DNA of 64,000 nucleotides, taken from Galeopsis tetrahit (taxonomy: Eukaryota > Streptophyta > Magnoliopsida > Lamiales > Lamiaceae). Below, piece by piece: positions 35,403-47,638 of the stretch; position 1 is the stretch's first letter; every line of letters begins with the position of its first letter. A program made the translations under genes and the position numbers. The notes below the pieces were generated by a model. The model searched no databases, had not been told where the DNA came from, and saw only the letters and a program-made list of their open reading frames with translations. The stretch lies in assembly GCA_963675135.1 (NCBI GenBank), contig OY776131.1, forward strand, positions 26,403,881 to 26,467,880, in the 5' to 3' direction.

Positions 35403-35717
35403 TTATGCTTTAATATTACGAGTATTAATTTGAAAAGATCCTTTCAAATTGGGGATTTTGATTGGTGATTCTAGGTAGGGGTGGGAATAGGCCAGGCTAC
35501 CCGATAGGGGTCTACGGCTCGACCTATTAAAGCTCGGCTCGTTTAATAAAGTCGGACTTAAATTCTTTTAATTAAAAGTCTATTTAATTACATAGATCGG
35601 GCTTGAGCTTTTTCGTAGGCCTTTCAAGCCCAACAGACGGCCTCTTTAATTTAATATATAAATATATATATAAAATATAAAAATATAAAAAATATCTAAT
35701 ATATATGATATTAAGTT

Positions 35718-37202
35718 CACTACAAGAAAATAATTAATTGGCTAGGGAATAGTTTGTAGGTAATAATTCTAATTTTGTAGGCATTTATATTTACCTACGG
35801 AATACCAACGAAAACCATTCGTATGGAATTCGCTTGTAGGTAATTCGGTTGCCCATGAAAATTTAATCCGTAGGCAATTACCTACCACATTTTCGTAGCA
35901 AATCCATAACATTTCGGTAGGTAATATGATTACCATAATAAATGAAATTCCGTGGGTAAATATCAACTACGAAACATTTCGTTGGTAATTCCGTAGTTAA
36001 ATTTGGCAACAAACATTTCAGTGGAAAAAAAATTAATATATATTTTTTAAATTTTTTATTAATAAATTATTTTTTTAGCCTTAGCCTACAAAATAAATTT
36101 ATTCAAAATTGGACCAGGTTCAACCGGTCCAACCATGAATCGATCATAAAATCGATTCAAAAAGTGTTAAAATATATAAACATTTTAAAAATACAAATTT
36201 AGGTGCACATTAGGCCCATTTTATAATGTTTTTCTCTCATGTTTCTTGTACTCCTTATTCGATGTGGGACAAAAAATTTATGTTTGTTGGTTACTAACTT
36301 ATTAATACTACTACTTTTATATTGTTTTTTCTCTTATGTTTTTTCTACTCTTTCGATGTGGGACACAATAAAGTTCATATGTTTATTTGTTATAACACTA
36401 TTGTTTTTCTAAGTTCCTAGCTAATTTTGTATGTAATACAATTAGATAATTTATACATATAAATAGCTAGGAAAATTTTCGTAGGTAAATAAATAAACAA
36501 ATCACCTACAATTATTTTGGTAGGAAAATGCTATTTTGTCTACGAATTATTTTGTAGGTAAATCAATATTTTCTAAGTTCCTAGCTAATTTTGTAGGTAA
36601 TACAATTAGATAATTTATACATATAAAATAGCTAGAAAAATTTCGTAGGTAAACAAATAAACAAATCACCTACAATCATTTTGGTAGGGAAATACTATTT
36701 TGCCTACGGATTATTTTGTAGGTAAATCATTATTTTTTAAGTTCCTAGCTAATTTTGTAGGTAATACAATTAGATAATTTATACATATAAATAGCTAGAA
36801 AAATTTTCGTAGGCAAATAAATAAATACCTACAATCATTTTTGTAGGGAAATGCTATTTTGCCTATAAATTATTTTGTAGGTAAATCAATATTTTTTAAG
36901 TTCATAGCTAATTTTGTAGGTAATACAATTAAATAATTTATACATATAAATAGCTAGGAAAGTTTTCGTTGGTAAATAAAAAAAAATCACCTACAACCGT
37001 TTCGGTAGGAAAATGCGATTTTACCTACGGATTATTTTGTAGGTAAATCACCATCAGATTTTTCCTTGGTAATTTCGTGGGTGAAAATGTGTAAAATAAT
37101 TTATAAAGATCAGTAGGCAATCTGTAGGCAATTCTCAATATTTAAAGACGAAATTATTTTCTTTGGAAAATTCTGTAGGCAATTCAACAATTTCTTGTAG
37201 TG
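35718..37202. mobile_element. non-autonomous CACTA (En/Spm-type) element, 1485 bp
   Basis: Starts CACTACAAGAAA and ends with its perfect inverse TTTCTTGTAGTG, flanked by GTT on both sides (35715-35717 and 37203-37205). The 3-bp target duplication and the CACTA end define the superfamily. Many GTAGGTAA motifs and inverses fill the interior, as expected for subterminal transposase-binding repeats. No transposase ORF. Confidence 0.93.
36411..37057. repeat. four tandem units of about 164 bp inside the CACTA element
   Basis: AAGTTCNTAGCTAATTTTG starts units at 36411, 36575, 36739 and 36898 (spacing 164, 164, 159). Each unit carries several GTAGGTAA-type motifs in both orientations. Confidence 0.88.
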
Positions 37203-37205
37203 GTT

Positions 37206-37899
37206 TAAATATAGAAATCATCTTAAATATGAGTATCTAAATAATTTCTAACTAGTTAGCATTAAACAATATAATTCGTGGATTTTTTATGATTTGATAA
37301 AATAGTAGTATTTTTTTTAATGAATTAATAGGACTAAAAAGACCTTTAAAAGGCATTCGGGTCAGGCCTATTTATTATAAAGGTCAGGTCAAACCTTAAA
37401 AAAAAAGTCTTTGACAAGCTATGAATCAGGCACGGACCTAAAAAATATTTAATAGGCCAAACTTTTTTTTGTAAAGCCTGGACTGATCCATTTCACAATT
37501 TCCAAACATGTTTCTTTAATTAAAAAAAATTATTAGTTGAGACCTTAAATATAGACAGTGTGGCAACTTCGACATTTTTTATTTCAAATTAAATTTAACT
37601 GAAAAATATATTGATGCATTAAATTGTAAAATTTAAAGTATATGAAAATGCAAAATAAAATATGTTGAAATTGATAATTATTTTAAAATGACTTTTTTTT
37701 TCCCTAATGAACCCTTATTTTATTTTAACGCCTTTGACAAGAGCATTATTGGGCTTCAATTACGGTGGGCTGAGTCCATGGGCCAATCCAACTGACTGTT
37801 ATTGCCCATAATATAAGGCATTCTATTTGTTACGTTTCGCAAAAGGCCACGGTTATACACACGAACATATTGAGGACACCCACCTGAACTTTTTTTCAT
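37206..37899. other. AT-rich DNA, then start of a copia fragment
   Basis: Poly-A/T rich and noncoding to about 37740. From there the minus strand has an open frame without clear domains. Confidence 0.4.
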
Positions 37900-38369
37900 C
37901 ATAAGTGATATGTGAAACAGCTGAGTGGACTGAGGTAGTGTATTTACTAAAAGAGTGGGTGTGGTTAGTCGGTGGGGTGTATTTACTAGAAGAGTGGGTG
38001 TGTTTGCCTGGGAAGGGGGGCCGAGTTGACTGGGTGAGGGAGTACCAAGTTGACTCGGTGAGTTCGATTGGGAGTGTGTGTACCAGAAGAGTGGGTGTGG
38101 TGACTTGTTGAGTAGGGACTGAGTTGACTCGGTGAGTGGGGACCGAGTAAACTCGGTGAGTTCTGGATCTGAATAGTTTGCAGAGGCTGGAGTTCCGGGC
38201 ACGTCTTCGCGGTGTGGCCCTGAACACGACACAACTGACAGGTGGGTGGAGTTCGTGTCGTGCGGGCGGAGGTGCCGGCGACCATGGCCGACGACGGTCT
38301 TGACGCCATGGACGCGGGTGGCAGATGGTTGGCTGCGAGCGGCTGAACAAGAATGATGGGAGAAGGCAC
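37900..38369 (-). pseudogene. copia gag fragment with zinc knuckle and degenerate repeats
   Basis: The minus-strand frame contains CQLCRVQGHTAKTC (plus about 38200-38241), a CCHC knuckle as in copia gag, preceded by a Ser/Ala-rich stretch. Downstream the coding is replaced by degenerate repeats around GTTGACTCGGTGAG and GTGGGTGTG (38010-38160). Protease and later domains are absent. Truncated remnant. Confidence 0.6.
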
Positions 38370-38567
38370 GTGGACTCGCGAAATTGATTGGATTATGGAT
38401 GGTGGGGTGGTTAATTAATTTGTGGGTGGGCAATTATAAGAAGATGGATGGTTAATTGGTTGGAGGCATGAGTGTGTAGAAGATGGATCTACTTGGATGT
38501 TGAGATGAATGGAAGAGATGAATTGAAGGGATTATTTTATTAACAATGAAAACGAGTATATATAGAT

Positions 38568-38655
38568 TACATCATGGGCTATTAGGTTAACTATATACAT
38601 GGACTTTTAGGTTAACTATAGACACGGGCTTTTAGGTTAACTTTCAATATGGGTC
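38568..38655. repeat. three tandem units around TTAGGTTAACT
   Basis: GGGCTATTAGGTTAACT, GGACTTTTAGGTTAACT and GGGCTTTTAGGTTAACT follow each other at about 29-bp spacing. A TATATATA box-like sequence is close by (38560). The block may be part of an LTR belonging to the neighbouring copia remnant. Confidence 0.7.
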
Positions 38656-38883
38656 AAGATATACAAGGAAACAATAAATCCTAATTTATCTCTAATACAC
38701 AATATCCCTAATATTGGATGCTTACTGCAGGTGTGCGGTTTGGAAAAAGAAATTGATTCTTCTTGGACGGTGGTTATGCCGTGAAGAAGGTGTTAGCACG
38801 TAATCGTGGGTTTTGTACGACGAAGAACGCCAAACAATGATTACGGGTTTGTGTGTGGGATCGAGGCGTGAGCCGAGAGACTC

Positions 38884-38893
38884 TTTGATACCA
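38884..38893 (-). other. possible copia primer binding site
   Basis: The minus strand reads TGGTATCAAA, close to the usual initiator-tRNA-Met primer site, followed by G-rich leader sequence. It fits the 5' end of the copia remnant lying at lower coordinates. Confidence 0.45.
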
Positions 38894-39881
38894 TATATAG
38901 AGACTATAAAATTATAATTTCATTGAATAGTTGTAAAGTGTTTACTACCGATTGTATCTATATTTACAAGATAGAGATAAATATCTACACTAAATATTTT
39001 AAGAGTCGCTACCCGATCTATAAAACAAATCGAACTAAACTAACTCACATTATTAAAGTCAAAGAAACATAATTCCAAGGTCGCCAAATGCGAATGTCGA
39101 ACAAAGAAGATCAGATCATTGATGAGATGCAGTGAATACATTCCGGGGAAGTTGGCGAGCAAGGGGCCCACCATGACCCGGGACGAGGATACCTCCGAGC
39201 AGCAAGATACCTACAAGTAGGATACTACTGTATTAGTAAGGGACCCACCTGCAAGATAGTCATTATTAGTCAAGAGATGATGTCATCAGCATTTAATGCA
39301 AGCTATGAGTGTTTTTAACTTTGGTCAAGATGAGGTGGAGGACACATGACAGCCAAAGATGATATCCCCCACATGCAAAATCGACCAACCCCCAAACCAT
39401 GCAAAAGAAGGTACAAAAGGGAGAAACAAAGGAGGAAGAAGACTAGTGAACATTCTGTGAAAAACTAAGATAAATGTTCATTAATGTTTGACAAACTATA
39501 CATTGTATTAGCCACATAATTATTACGATAAGCCTCGCACATTAAATCATAAGAACGACGTTAAGAAAAAGCTTGTCAACCTGGTTAATATTTAAAAATA
39601 CAAATCTTTAAAATATTATCATTCTAATATCTTGTTCTTAAAGTTCTCAATGGCCTTGAGGATTCCTTCAAGGAACTAAGCCATGTTATTCAAGCACGCG
39701 ACTCCACGATCTCCTTAATTTGAGGAGTTGCATGACATGTTATATTGAAATGAGTTTTTGATTTGTTTGAAGGCTGTACTGTACACCCATTTTAATTTGT
39801 TGTAAAAAAAAAGATTAATTAAACATAAATGCTTCACATAGTAATAAATAAATAAATAAAACTCATATTTTATCTTGCTGG
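38894..39881. other. intergenic DNA, partly LTR-like
   Basis: No ORF. The stretch 39100-39470 is less AT-rich (GATACCTCC, GACCCGGG) and reads like a piece of a gypsy LTR, but no ends were found. Confidence 0.4.
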
Positions 39882-40597
39882 TGTTGTACGTGCTTTTGAT
39901 GGTTGAATCGGATGTGGACTATTTGTTAGCACGAGACAAACATGTATAATGATCGGGGGTTTATTACGTGTTTAAGGAGGTTATTATGATGATCTTGATG
40001 ATCTTATGAAGAACAAGCAAGAACAATGAAGAACACAAAGAGGTAGCTTCTTTGAGAAGCTAAAGCTTTAGAAGCTTGGGAGAGTTTATTGCTTTGGGTT
40101 GGGAGTGATTTCTAGGAATGGAGTAACTTGTGTACAAATGAGCCCCTTTTAGGCATTATATAGTGGTTTCTAGGGGCTGTCCGCCCTTTACACGTGGCAC
40201 GCCCTCATTGGACCTGTCTTCTGCCCGAAAAGGTGATTTGATGGCGCATTTAATGCTAAACTGCCTCTGGTGCTCGTCCTCGCTGAGATGCCGAGGAGCT
40301 GAGCTACGGTGGTCGCCGGAGGACCATGTCGAGGAGTGTGGTCGCCACGCTCCATGCTGTCTCCCAATGCTTCAATACTTAAGACTTTTCTAGCTAAGAT
40401 AGACATGTGCTCGCCAACACATTTGGCCGAGCAGCTAACTAAAACATGTGCTCGCCAACATCTTTGAGCAAACACTTAAACATATTAAATACATCTATTC
40501 TATTACATTTTCTTGGTCTTGTTGACTAGTCCTCGCCACGTAAGCTGGTGACTAGGATTGACTTGTCAAAGATTGACTTCTTTGACTAGGTATAACA
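39882..40597 (-). repeat. 3' LTR of gypsy copy 1
   Basis: 716 bp. On the plus strand it starts TGTTGTACGTGC and ends AGGTATAACA. It aligns along its length with 58915-59652. The minus strand has a TATA-like CTATATAA at 40156-40163. Confidence 0.85.
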
Positions 40598-40609
40598 TTT
40601 GCCCCCTGG
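40598..40609 (-). promoter_or_regulatory. polypurine tract of gypsy copy 1
   Basis: The minus strand reads CCAGGGGGCAAA immediately before the LTR start TGTTATACC. Confidence 0.85.
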
Positions 40610-40943
40610 TCGCCTTTCTTCGTATTCGTAGAATGGTAAGGCGAGCAGTATGGTCGTCTTCTCAGATGGTGAAAATTGTTCTCGACAACATAATCAAATT
40701 TGAGATCTTGATGACGTGACCGAGCACGACTTTTGAGGCACCTTTTATTAAATGCGGATCTGACACGTGTCGGGCGCGTGGTCGGCGCCCGAAATTTGAA
40801 TTGAGCGCGTGGGGCGCGTGCCGACCTCAAAGGTCGCGCGTGGGCTCACTCTCCGAACTTGAATTCGGAAAAGACCCCAAATTTTTGGGAAAATTACGTT
40901 TTTGACCCCATTTTTTGCACATAGGTCCCTGCACATATTTGCC

Positions 40944-40951
40944 TATAAATA
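40944..40951 (+). promoter_or_regulatory. TATA box for the antisense ORF, gypsy copy 1
   Basis: TATAAATA about 190 bp before the ATG, conserved at the same place in copy 2 (60026-60033). Between TATA and ATG lies a 53-bp 5'-UTR intron (41077-41129). Confidence 0.7.
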
Positions 40952-41134
40952 GGCCCCTCTTCCTCATAAAACCCTTTTCACTTCTGCAAATCTTCGAATC
41001 CTTCTTTGAGCTTTCTTCCAAGTTTCTCTCTCAAGTTTTCCGGCGTGTTTTGTGGTGGTTTTCGATCGTCAACAAGGTAATAAACTCATATTTCTTTCTT
41101 TAAAACTCCTTTCTCCCCCATTTCTTAAGAAAAA

Positions 41135-43544
41135 ATGGAGGTTGGTGGTGGCTCCGGTGGCTCCGATGGTGGTCCGCCGCCGTTGGTTGGTGGTTCTGAA
41201 ATCTCCGGCGGCGGAGATCGTTTGGCTATGGCCTTGATGGAGAGGGCATCCTCTTCGGACTCTAGGATCCTATCCCCCGATCCCATAAGTGTTGGAATCC
41301 GAGACGTTGGAAAGGCAGTGGTCGTCGACGTCGATGAGCTCGATGAATCCGATAGGGACGATGCCGGCAATGATGCCGAGGAGGGTGATGCCGAGGAGAC
41401 GGACTCAGATCTGCGCGATCCGGATTTGAATCGAGGGGTGGGCGAACAGATAGAAACTGCCCAAGTCGAGGAGACCTTGACGAGGAGTCTCCGCGAGGAC
41501 TTCGAGGAGGTTGTTCAATATGCAGAGAGCATAAAGGACATTTTGAGTGGTAGAGAACATTTGGATGGTGACGAGGTCTCGAGGGAGGCCTACTATAAAT
41601 ATTTCTGCGAATACCTTCCTCGAGAGGTTCCTCGCCCGTACCGAGAAGCTTTCCAATCAAATTATGAAGCAAGCGAGTACGCGAGTAAGGTCTCCTCGGC
41701 CCAGCTAGAAAATTCACGAAAAAAGTACCAATTGCCGGCCGACGTCTGCTTCTTCATTCCTCGCCAAGATGAGAGGGCCGACCAGCCGCCAGAAGGGATG
41801 GTCGCCGTCAACATCGGCATGATGGAGGCAGGGCTGAGGTTCCCCCTGCACCCCAGTATTTCAAACTTTTTACATTTCTTAGGGGTGGCCCCTTCTCAGA
41901 TTTTGCCGAACGGTTGGTCGAACTTGATCGGAATTCTTACACTGTTCGGCCTGGTGGCGGCCGAGAACGGATGTCGGAACACATGGCTTAGCCCGAAAGA
42001 GTTCAACTATCTTCTTCAGGCGGCCGAGGCCGGAGAGAAAGTGGGCTATGGATATTATTACGTGAGGGGCCGTGATAATTTCAAGTTGGTTGAAGGGGTT
42101 CCCAACAAAATTAGAGATTGGAAAACCAACTGGTGGTGGGTAGCCGGAGACTGGAAAAGTCCGGTGAGGCCGGATGGATCCTCTGCTCGCATTCCCCTTG
42201 ATACTGAATATCAAAGGATTCGTGGTAAGTTTTTTTTATTTCTGCTCGTTCTTGTCTATACTGACTAACTCCTCGTTTTTGTAGGTGAAACTGCTCGCAA
42301 GAAGACTGTCGAGCACCGTCTGACGCCTCTCTTCCAATACCACGTTTGCTGCGTTCTCAATCGTCGCTACCTGGAGAGGTCCTGTCGCTTTCTGAACAGG
42401 GAGTGCATGTGCGAGCAAGCTGGTCTCAAAGTACCTCCTCATCACTTCACCCGAGAGTTCCCTCCAGGTATCAACATATTTCCAAGTTTTTTGTGAATTT
42501 GCTAAGTTTTGTAAAATTGCTCTTCGTAAACACTGACTTCTTGCCTTTCTTTCTTAGTAGTGGTTCCAGAGAGAGTTGTTACTTACCTTCCTCCAACTGT
42601 CCAAGTTGATCGCATACTGTCGAGCAGGATGATGCAACAAGCGAGAATGCTCCGCGAGCGCAAGGTAGTTGATGGCACCGGCAAGAAAAGGAAAGGGGCG
42701 GAGACCTCGGGGGCTCCACCTAAGAGAGTTGCTAGACCAACCCGGGGGGGGGGGGGGGGTCTTCTCAACCACCTGCTGCCGAGCAGAGGGCCGAGCCAGT
42801 TGGCGAACAGAGGGTTTCGCCGAGGAGGTCTCCTCCGAGGGGCAACTCGCCTCCCCCACCACAGGTCGTATCCCCTCCTCCCCGAAGCACTCGGTCGCAA
42901 GAGACTGCAGCGAGCTCGTCGGCCGGGGAGAGGGCTCAGGGAGACAACACACTTCTCGGCTGGGATGCCGCAAGGGTTGCCAGGTAAGCTTATTATCAAT
43001 AAAGCTTTAGAATATTTTCAAGTACCTTTTTCTAATTTTTTTCTTCTTCATTAGGGTTGCCGAAAACTCGATCGTTGAACCTTACAACGACAACCTCCTC
43101 GGCTTCTACCGGTCGCGGGATGCGGCCAATCAAGAACCTCTGGATCCGCTCGTCCTAAGGGTCATGAAGAATGTGCCCCGATCACTGACGACCACTCTGG
43201 TCGACGAGGTGAACAACCAGAGCTCTCTGGAGAATGCGCGCCTGGCCGCCATCGACCTGACCCGTGCCTCATACACCGTCGAGAGACTCGCCGAGAGCCG
43301 CAAGGTCAACGAGGATAGGAGCACGAGACTTGCCCAAATGGCCAAGGCTAAAGCTGTCGTCGAGAGGCAACTGGTCGCTGCTGAGGAGAAGGTGGTCGAC
43401 CTCGAGACAAAGTTGGCCGATTCTGAGGCCCAACTTGAGATGGTTCGAAAGAAAGATCAAGAAGATCTTCAAGAGATCGAACGTCTCCGTGCTCGCCTCA
43501 AGATTGCCGAGGACGAGCTGAAAATGAAATCCGCCGAGGTAAAC
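41135..43544 (+). pseudogene. antisense ORF of gypsy copy 1, truncated and frameshifted
   Basis: Homologue of the intact ORF at 60204-63057. Exons 41135-42224, 42285-42467, 42561-42983 and 43055-43544; the introns (60, 93, 71 bp) sit at the same places as in copy 2. The first exon holds the block FPLHPSISNFLHFLGVAPSQ, typical of the 'putative gypsy type transposon' domain (Transposase_28). Exon 4 is 423 nt against 394 in copy 2 and carries a run of 16 G (42744-42759), which breaks the frame. The 3' end is lost to Copia-A. It has one copy of the KLADSEA unit where copy 2 has three. Confidence 0.82.
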
Positions 43545-44857
43545 TGTAGGTCCCCAAAGTTGAGTTAATAACGAGTAAGCTAGTGAAAATGTCTATAGGG
43601 GGGGTGAATAGACTTTTCAAAAATCTATCGAAATATCAGAATACAATATGCGAAATAACGAAATTAACAATGAGCCCAATTTAAGTTTATACTCAACTTC
43701 TTAATTCGAGAACTCTGTTCTATACTCAGCTTGTCTAGTTCAATTATGTATTTAAACAATTAAGCAATCTAAACAATAAACACAAACAAAACAGTAAACA
43801 ACACACAACGATTTATAGTGGTTCGACAACTTGTCTACGTCCACTCTCACAAACCCAGTTGTGATGTTTCCACTAAACTCTTCCAATCGAGTACAAAGTG
43901 TATGTTCCTGTCTTTTAAGTCCCAAGAAGAAGACTTAGATCTTCAAAGAATATACCACCAGATATATCTATGATCTAACTAGAAGTTTAACAAGTATCTA
44001 GCAACTTGATAAAAAACAACAAACAAAAACTAAAACTTCTCTGTTCTTCAGTAGTAGCCTTCTTGATTCTTCACTTGTCTTCTGGCTTCTTTCTGAATCT
44101 TCAATAAACTCTGAGAGTAATCTTCAAATAATTCTTCAGTATGTAGCTTTACTATGCGTAGTTGCAGTAGTCTTCAAATGATAAATACCATGAAGTATTT
44201 ATAGACTTCAATCTTCAAGAACTTAGGTAGTTGTAACCAACTCTTCTTGAAAACTAACTTCAACTGAATCTTCTTATCCATCCACGCGTTTCTTGTTACG
44301 AATTAGTTATTCCATAACTAACTTCTTCATCTTTACCTTTACACGCGTATTTGTAACTAACTTCAAGTTGACCTGTCTTGTGTAGTCTAGTAGATGCACT
44401 AGTCTTCGTCTTGTAGTCCATCTGTCTTGAGTAGTAGACTTCAAGTCTTCTTGTCTGGTCTTCTCATGCAATCTTTAGTAGTAGACTATACTTAATCCTA
44501 ACACGACTTATTACATTACATTAAGCTTTTATAATACAAGCTTAGTCAACTTATAATCTATACAATGAATCTATCTATTACATTCAAAATCATGAGCTCT
44601 ATACAACATTTATCATAGCTCAATAACAATCTAACAAATAATATAAACATATATGAAGTACTTATAAACACGTACTTATCTTTTAATATCAAACAATACT
44701 TATCTTTCATGTGAACTCTACTGGTCTTGTTCAAGATGACTTAACTCAACTAGACTAGATCAGTCAACACTTAGAAAATATTCAAACTACTTTTGGCTTA
44801 TCAAAACTTCATCTTTTAATCATCATGTAGAACTTGTCTAGGATTCATATCCCAACA
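43545..44857 (-). repeat. 3' LTR of Copia-A
   Basis: 1313 bp, minus-strand ends TGTTGGGATATG and CCTACA. TATA box TATAAATA on the minus strand at 44196-44203. The polypurine tract lies at 44858-44873. Hairpin near the end at 43587-43617. Confidence 0.85.
43587..43617 (-). repeat. LTR-end hairpin with G-rich loop (Copia-A)
   Basis: AAATGTCTAT (43587-43596) pairs with ATAGACTTTT (43608-43617) at nine of ten positions. The 11-base loop is AGGGGGGGGTGA-like on the plus strand. It lies 42 bp from the LTR terminus. Confidence 0.75.
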
Positions 44858-45044
44858 ATTTCCCCCTTTTTGATGAAGCCAAAACTACTTGAATCTTTTC
44901 TTAATAGTAGACTAGTTAAGTAGTTATCTTGTCTTATCATCAAAAGTTGTTATCTTTTCATTCATTCAAAATAAGATCAGTAGATTACACTTACTTCAAA
45001 ATATAATCAGAAAAAAAAACTATCAATTTAAACCAGAAAATCAA

Positions 45045-47638
45045 CTAATCTGAAAGAGTACCTCCTTCTGGATTTGGAACGCAGAACGCATCTAGGAGTC
45101 TCTTATGAATAACAGCAATATGGTCTTCATCATCAATCTGCTCCTTCTCTAGTAGTTCTTCTTCGAACTTCTTGAGAACATTAAAATCAACTATTTTACC
45201 TGAACTTGTCATGGGACACTTCCATTCTGGAAACTCAGGAACTAGAATGTTGAAGTTTGCTCCAGCAGATATTCTTAAGATCAAATGCCATAACATCTTG
45301 TGTTGACCTTCCATGAATCTGTCAAACAAAGAATATAGCTCATCTTGTCCTTCAGCATCACCATATTTGCGAATAATCCAGTGATCAAGTTCCCATTGAT
45401 TCTTCACTTTCATCCATTCAGCTCGATGTTCTTTATCTATGAAGTGATCAATGAACTTGTCTTCTATCAGATCTTCATCAGCCTTCAGCTTCTGCAAATT
45501 CTCAATATGTCTACCAATTTTCTTCTTGCTTGCATAATGAATTTCATTATTTGGATCAGTAGACTTTTGTTTCTTCTTAACTATTGCAGTAGGCTCTTCA
45601 ATAACTAACTTTCTTTTAACCTGTCTGGTCTGAATCTCAGCTTCAGGAGATGATGCAACACCTTTGCCTTTCAACTTTTTCAGCTCATCTGCTCTAGTTT
45701 GTTCAACTTCAGCAGTCTTGACTAGCCTTCTCTTAGGCCTTCTGAGCTCTTGTATTGCTTCAGCAGCTTCCTTAGCTTCTGGTTCAGCAGACTTAGCCTT
45801 CACAATAGTCTTCTCAATTTTACTTGACTCTTCCCCCTTTTTGGCTTCATCAGTAGCCTTGAGAGTGAAAAGACTAGTAAATTGAGTCATTTCTTCTTTT
45901 ACAGCTGCCTTCATTGCTTCAGTAGCTACCTCAATCTGCTTCTGATGCGTCTTCTCATGACTCAGCTTGTCTAGACGATCAGTAGTTAGCTCTAGCTTCC
46001 TTGAACTTGAAACTAGTTCATCCTTGAAATGAGTAGCTGTCTGTCGAAGGAGTGTATTCTGTGCAGTTAGCTCATTGAGAACAGCTCGAGAACGCACCAA
46101 CTGATCTTGTGCTTCCCGTCTCTGTTCATCAGCAATCTCAATCTTTACTCTGTAGAGTCTCTCCATCTTACTTGACTCTTCAGCTAAAGAACTAGCAAAA
46201 TCAATTGACCTCTTTTCCGAAAAATCAACTTGTCTCTTCAGGAAAGTCTCAATTTCAGCATACATCTCTTCTCGGAAAGTTGAGTCCATCTTATTGACTT
46301 CACCAACAATCAGTTCTCTTGAGCTGTCAACAAGCGATTGATTCTGTTCCACGAGAATATCTTTCAATTTTGATTCCAAAAAGTTTTCAATGGACGTTTG
46401 AACGACTTCCTTCAAATCCATCTTTAATCCATCTAAAAATCCTTCAGGGAATGTTTGAATAGATGACTGAGTCTCAGTAGCAACATCATCTTGAACTTTT
46501 CCAACCAGCTCATCTTCATCAAACATTATAGCATCCATGAATTCATCATCTTATTTTCCAAAGTTGAAAGAGTTAGTTTCTTCAGAACACTCAGCTTCTT
46601 CTTCATCTGAACCACCTTCTATCTCCAAAACTGGTTCTGAAGTCTGAACAGCAATATCAGCAACATCTGGCTTGACCTCGTCTTCCACCAGATCAGTTTG
46701 AGTTCCAACATCAAATGAGAACACATCTTCTATAACACCATCTGGAATACTCAACAACTTTTTGACAAGATCAACCAAGGCCTTGCGTGGGAACAGCTCG
46801 GAGTGATCCTTAACTCCACTATTTTCCTTTTGTTCCATCTCCCAATCCATGAAGTTGGAGATTCCGCCCTTACCTTGAATGACCTCGAAAACATCATCTG
46901 TAGAAGATTTCTTTAATGCAAACCAAGTGCATATCCTGACCAGTTTCTCAAATTGTTCTGAAGCAGTGTCGATGTCAAGAGTTGAGAGCTGCTTCTTCAG
47001 ATTTCTAGATACTTTAGCACGAACTCTCTTCTCTCGTAGACACATCGGATAATAGACTAAGGAATCAAATCTAACATCAGACGGGTTCTGAGTAGATGGG
47101 GTCTCTAACTCAGCTGTTGCAGTGGCAACTGGCGTCTTGTCTGAAGTAGATGGGTTGGAGGGTTCAACATATTCTGTTGAAGGTAAAGACATATTTTGGA
47201 GTGTGGTTTCTTGGGGCTCTAATGTGGCTTGGTTTGGTGTGACAACTGTCGAAGTATCAGTTGTATCCTGTATGGAAGTGATTTGGGGATGACTGGCTCG
47301 AAGCGGTAATGCCGCCAGTACTTGCGAGGTTGAGGGTGGAGGTCGAGGCCTAGATCGATGTGATCTAGCCTTGGTTCGGACAGTAGAGAGAGAGAGAGAA
47401 GGAATTGACAAAGTTTGAGAGGAAGTACCAACCTGAGGACTCAACTCTTCTGGTGGAGGTGGAGTTCCAATTCTCACGATCTTGAGAACTTGAGTAGCTT
47501 GGTCACTAGGCTCCGTTTCTTTATCAGCTTCCTTATCTGAATGAGTCTCCTCCGAGTCATCTCCGCTTGACTCAGCTTTCGCAGTAGCCTCCGATACTTC
47601 ATCATCGGACTCATCTTCTGAGGAACTAGATGAGTTGC
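45045..47638 (-). pseudogene. Copia-A accessory ORF, C-terminal part with one internal stop
   Basis: A single minus-strand frame from the Copia-B junction to the stop at 45045, interrupted by TAA at 46551-46553. The upper part is acidic and Ser/Thr/Pro-rich, with the motif YYPMCLREKRVR shared with the YPMCTTEKIMR motif of Copia-B. The lower part has long amphipathic helices (about 45850-46500) and Lys/Arg clusters, and ends in the conserved block around WELDHWIIRKYG (about 45045-45430). No membrane helix. Function unknown. Confidence 0.78.

Larger units (their letters stand above)
35476..37500. mobile_element. possible hAT-like remnant carrying the CACTA element
   Basis: TAGGGGTGGGAATAGGCC at about 35476 is typical of the end of plant hAT-type elements. 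Related sequence in reverse (AGGCCTATTTATT, GCCTGGACTGATCC) lies at about 37362-37495, beyond the CACTA element. The right end is too diverged for a firm boundary. Confidence 0.35.
39882..43544 (-). mobile_element. Gypsy copy 1: Tat-lineage-like element, 3' part, cut by Copia-A
   Basis: Same layout as gypsy copy 2: LTR, polypurine tract and an intron-containing ORF on the plus strand. Copia-A begins at 43545 inside the last exon of that ORF. The pol region that should follow is displaced beyond the window. The lineage call rests on the Transposase_28-like domain in the antisense ORF and on the pol end seen in copy 2. Confidence 0.85.
43545..47638 (-). mobile_element. Copia-A: 3' part of a copia element, cut by Copia-B
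   Basis: From low to high coordinates: 3' LTR, polypurine tract, accessory ORF. Copia-B begins at 47639 within that ORF. The remainder, with pol and 5' LTR, should lie beyond the window. The element is inserted in gypsy copy 1. Confidence 0.88.

Noticed and set aside
36411..37057. CRISPR-like array
   Set aside because: The 164-bp units are direct tandem repeats without unique spacers, in a plant CACTA element.
37756..38433. Proline-rich host protein on the minus strand
   Set aside because: Three overlapping frames are open because of tandem repeats. The only recognisable domain is a copia CCHC knuckle.
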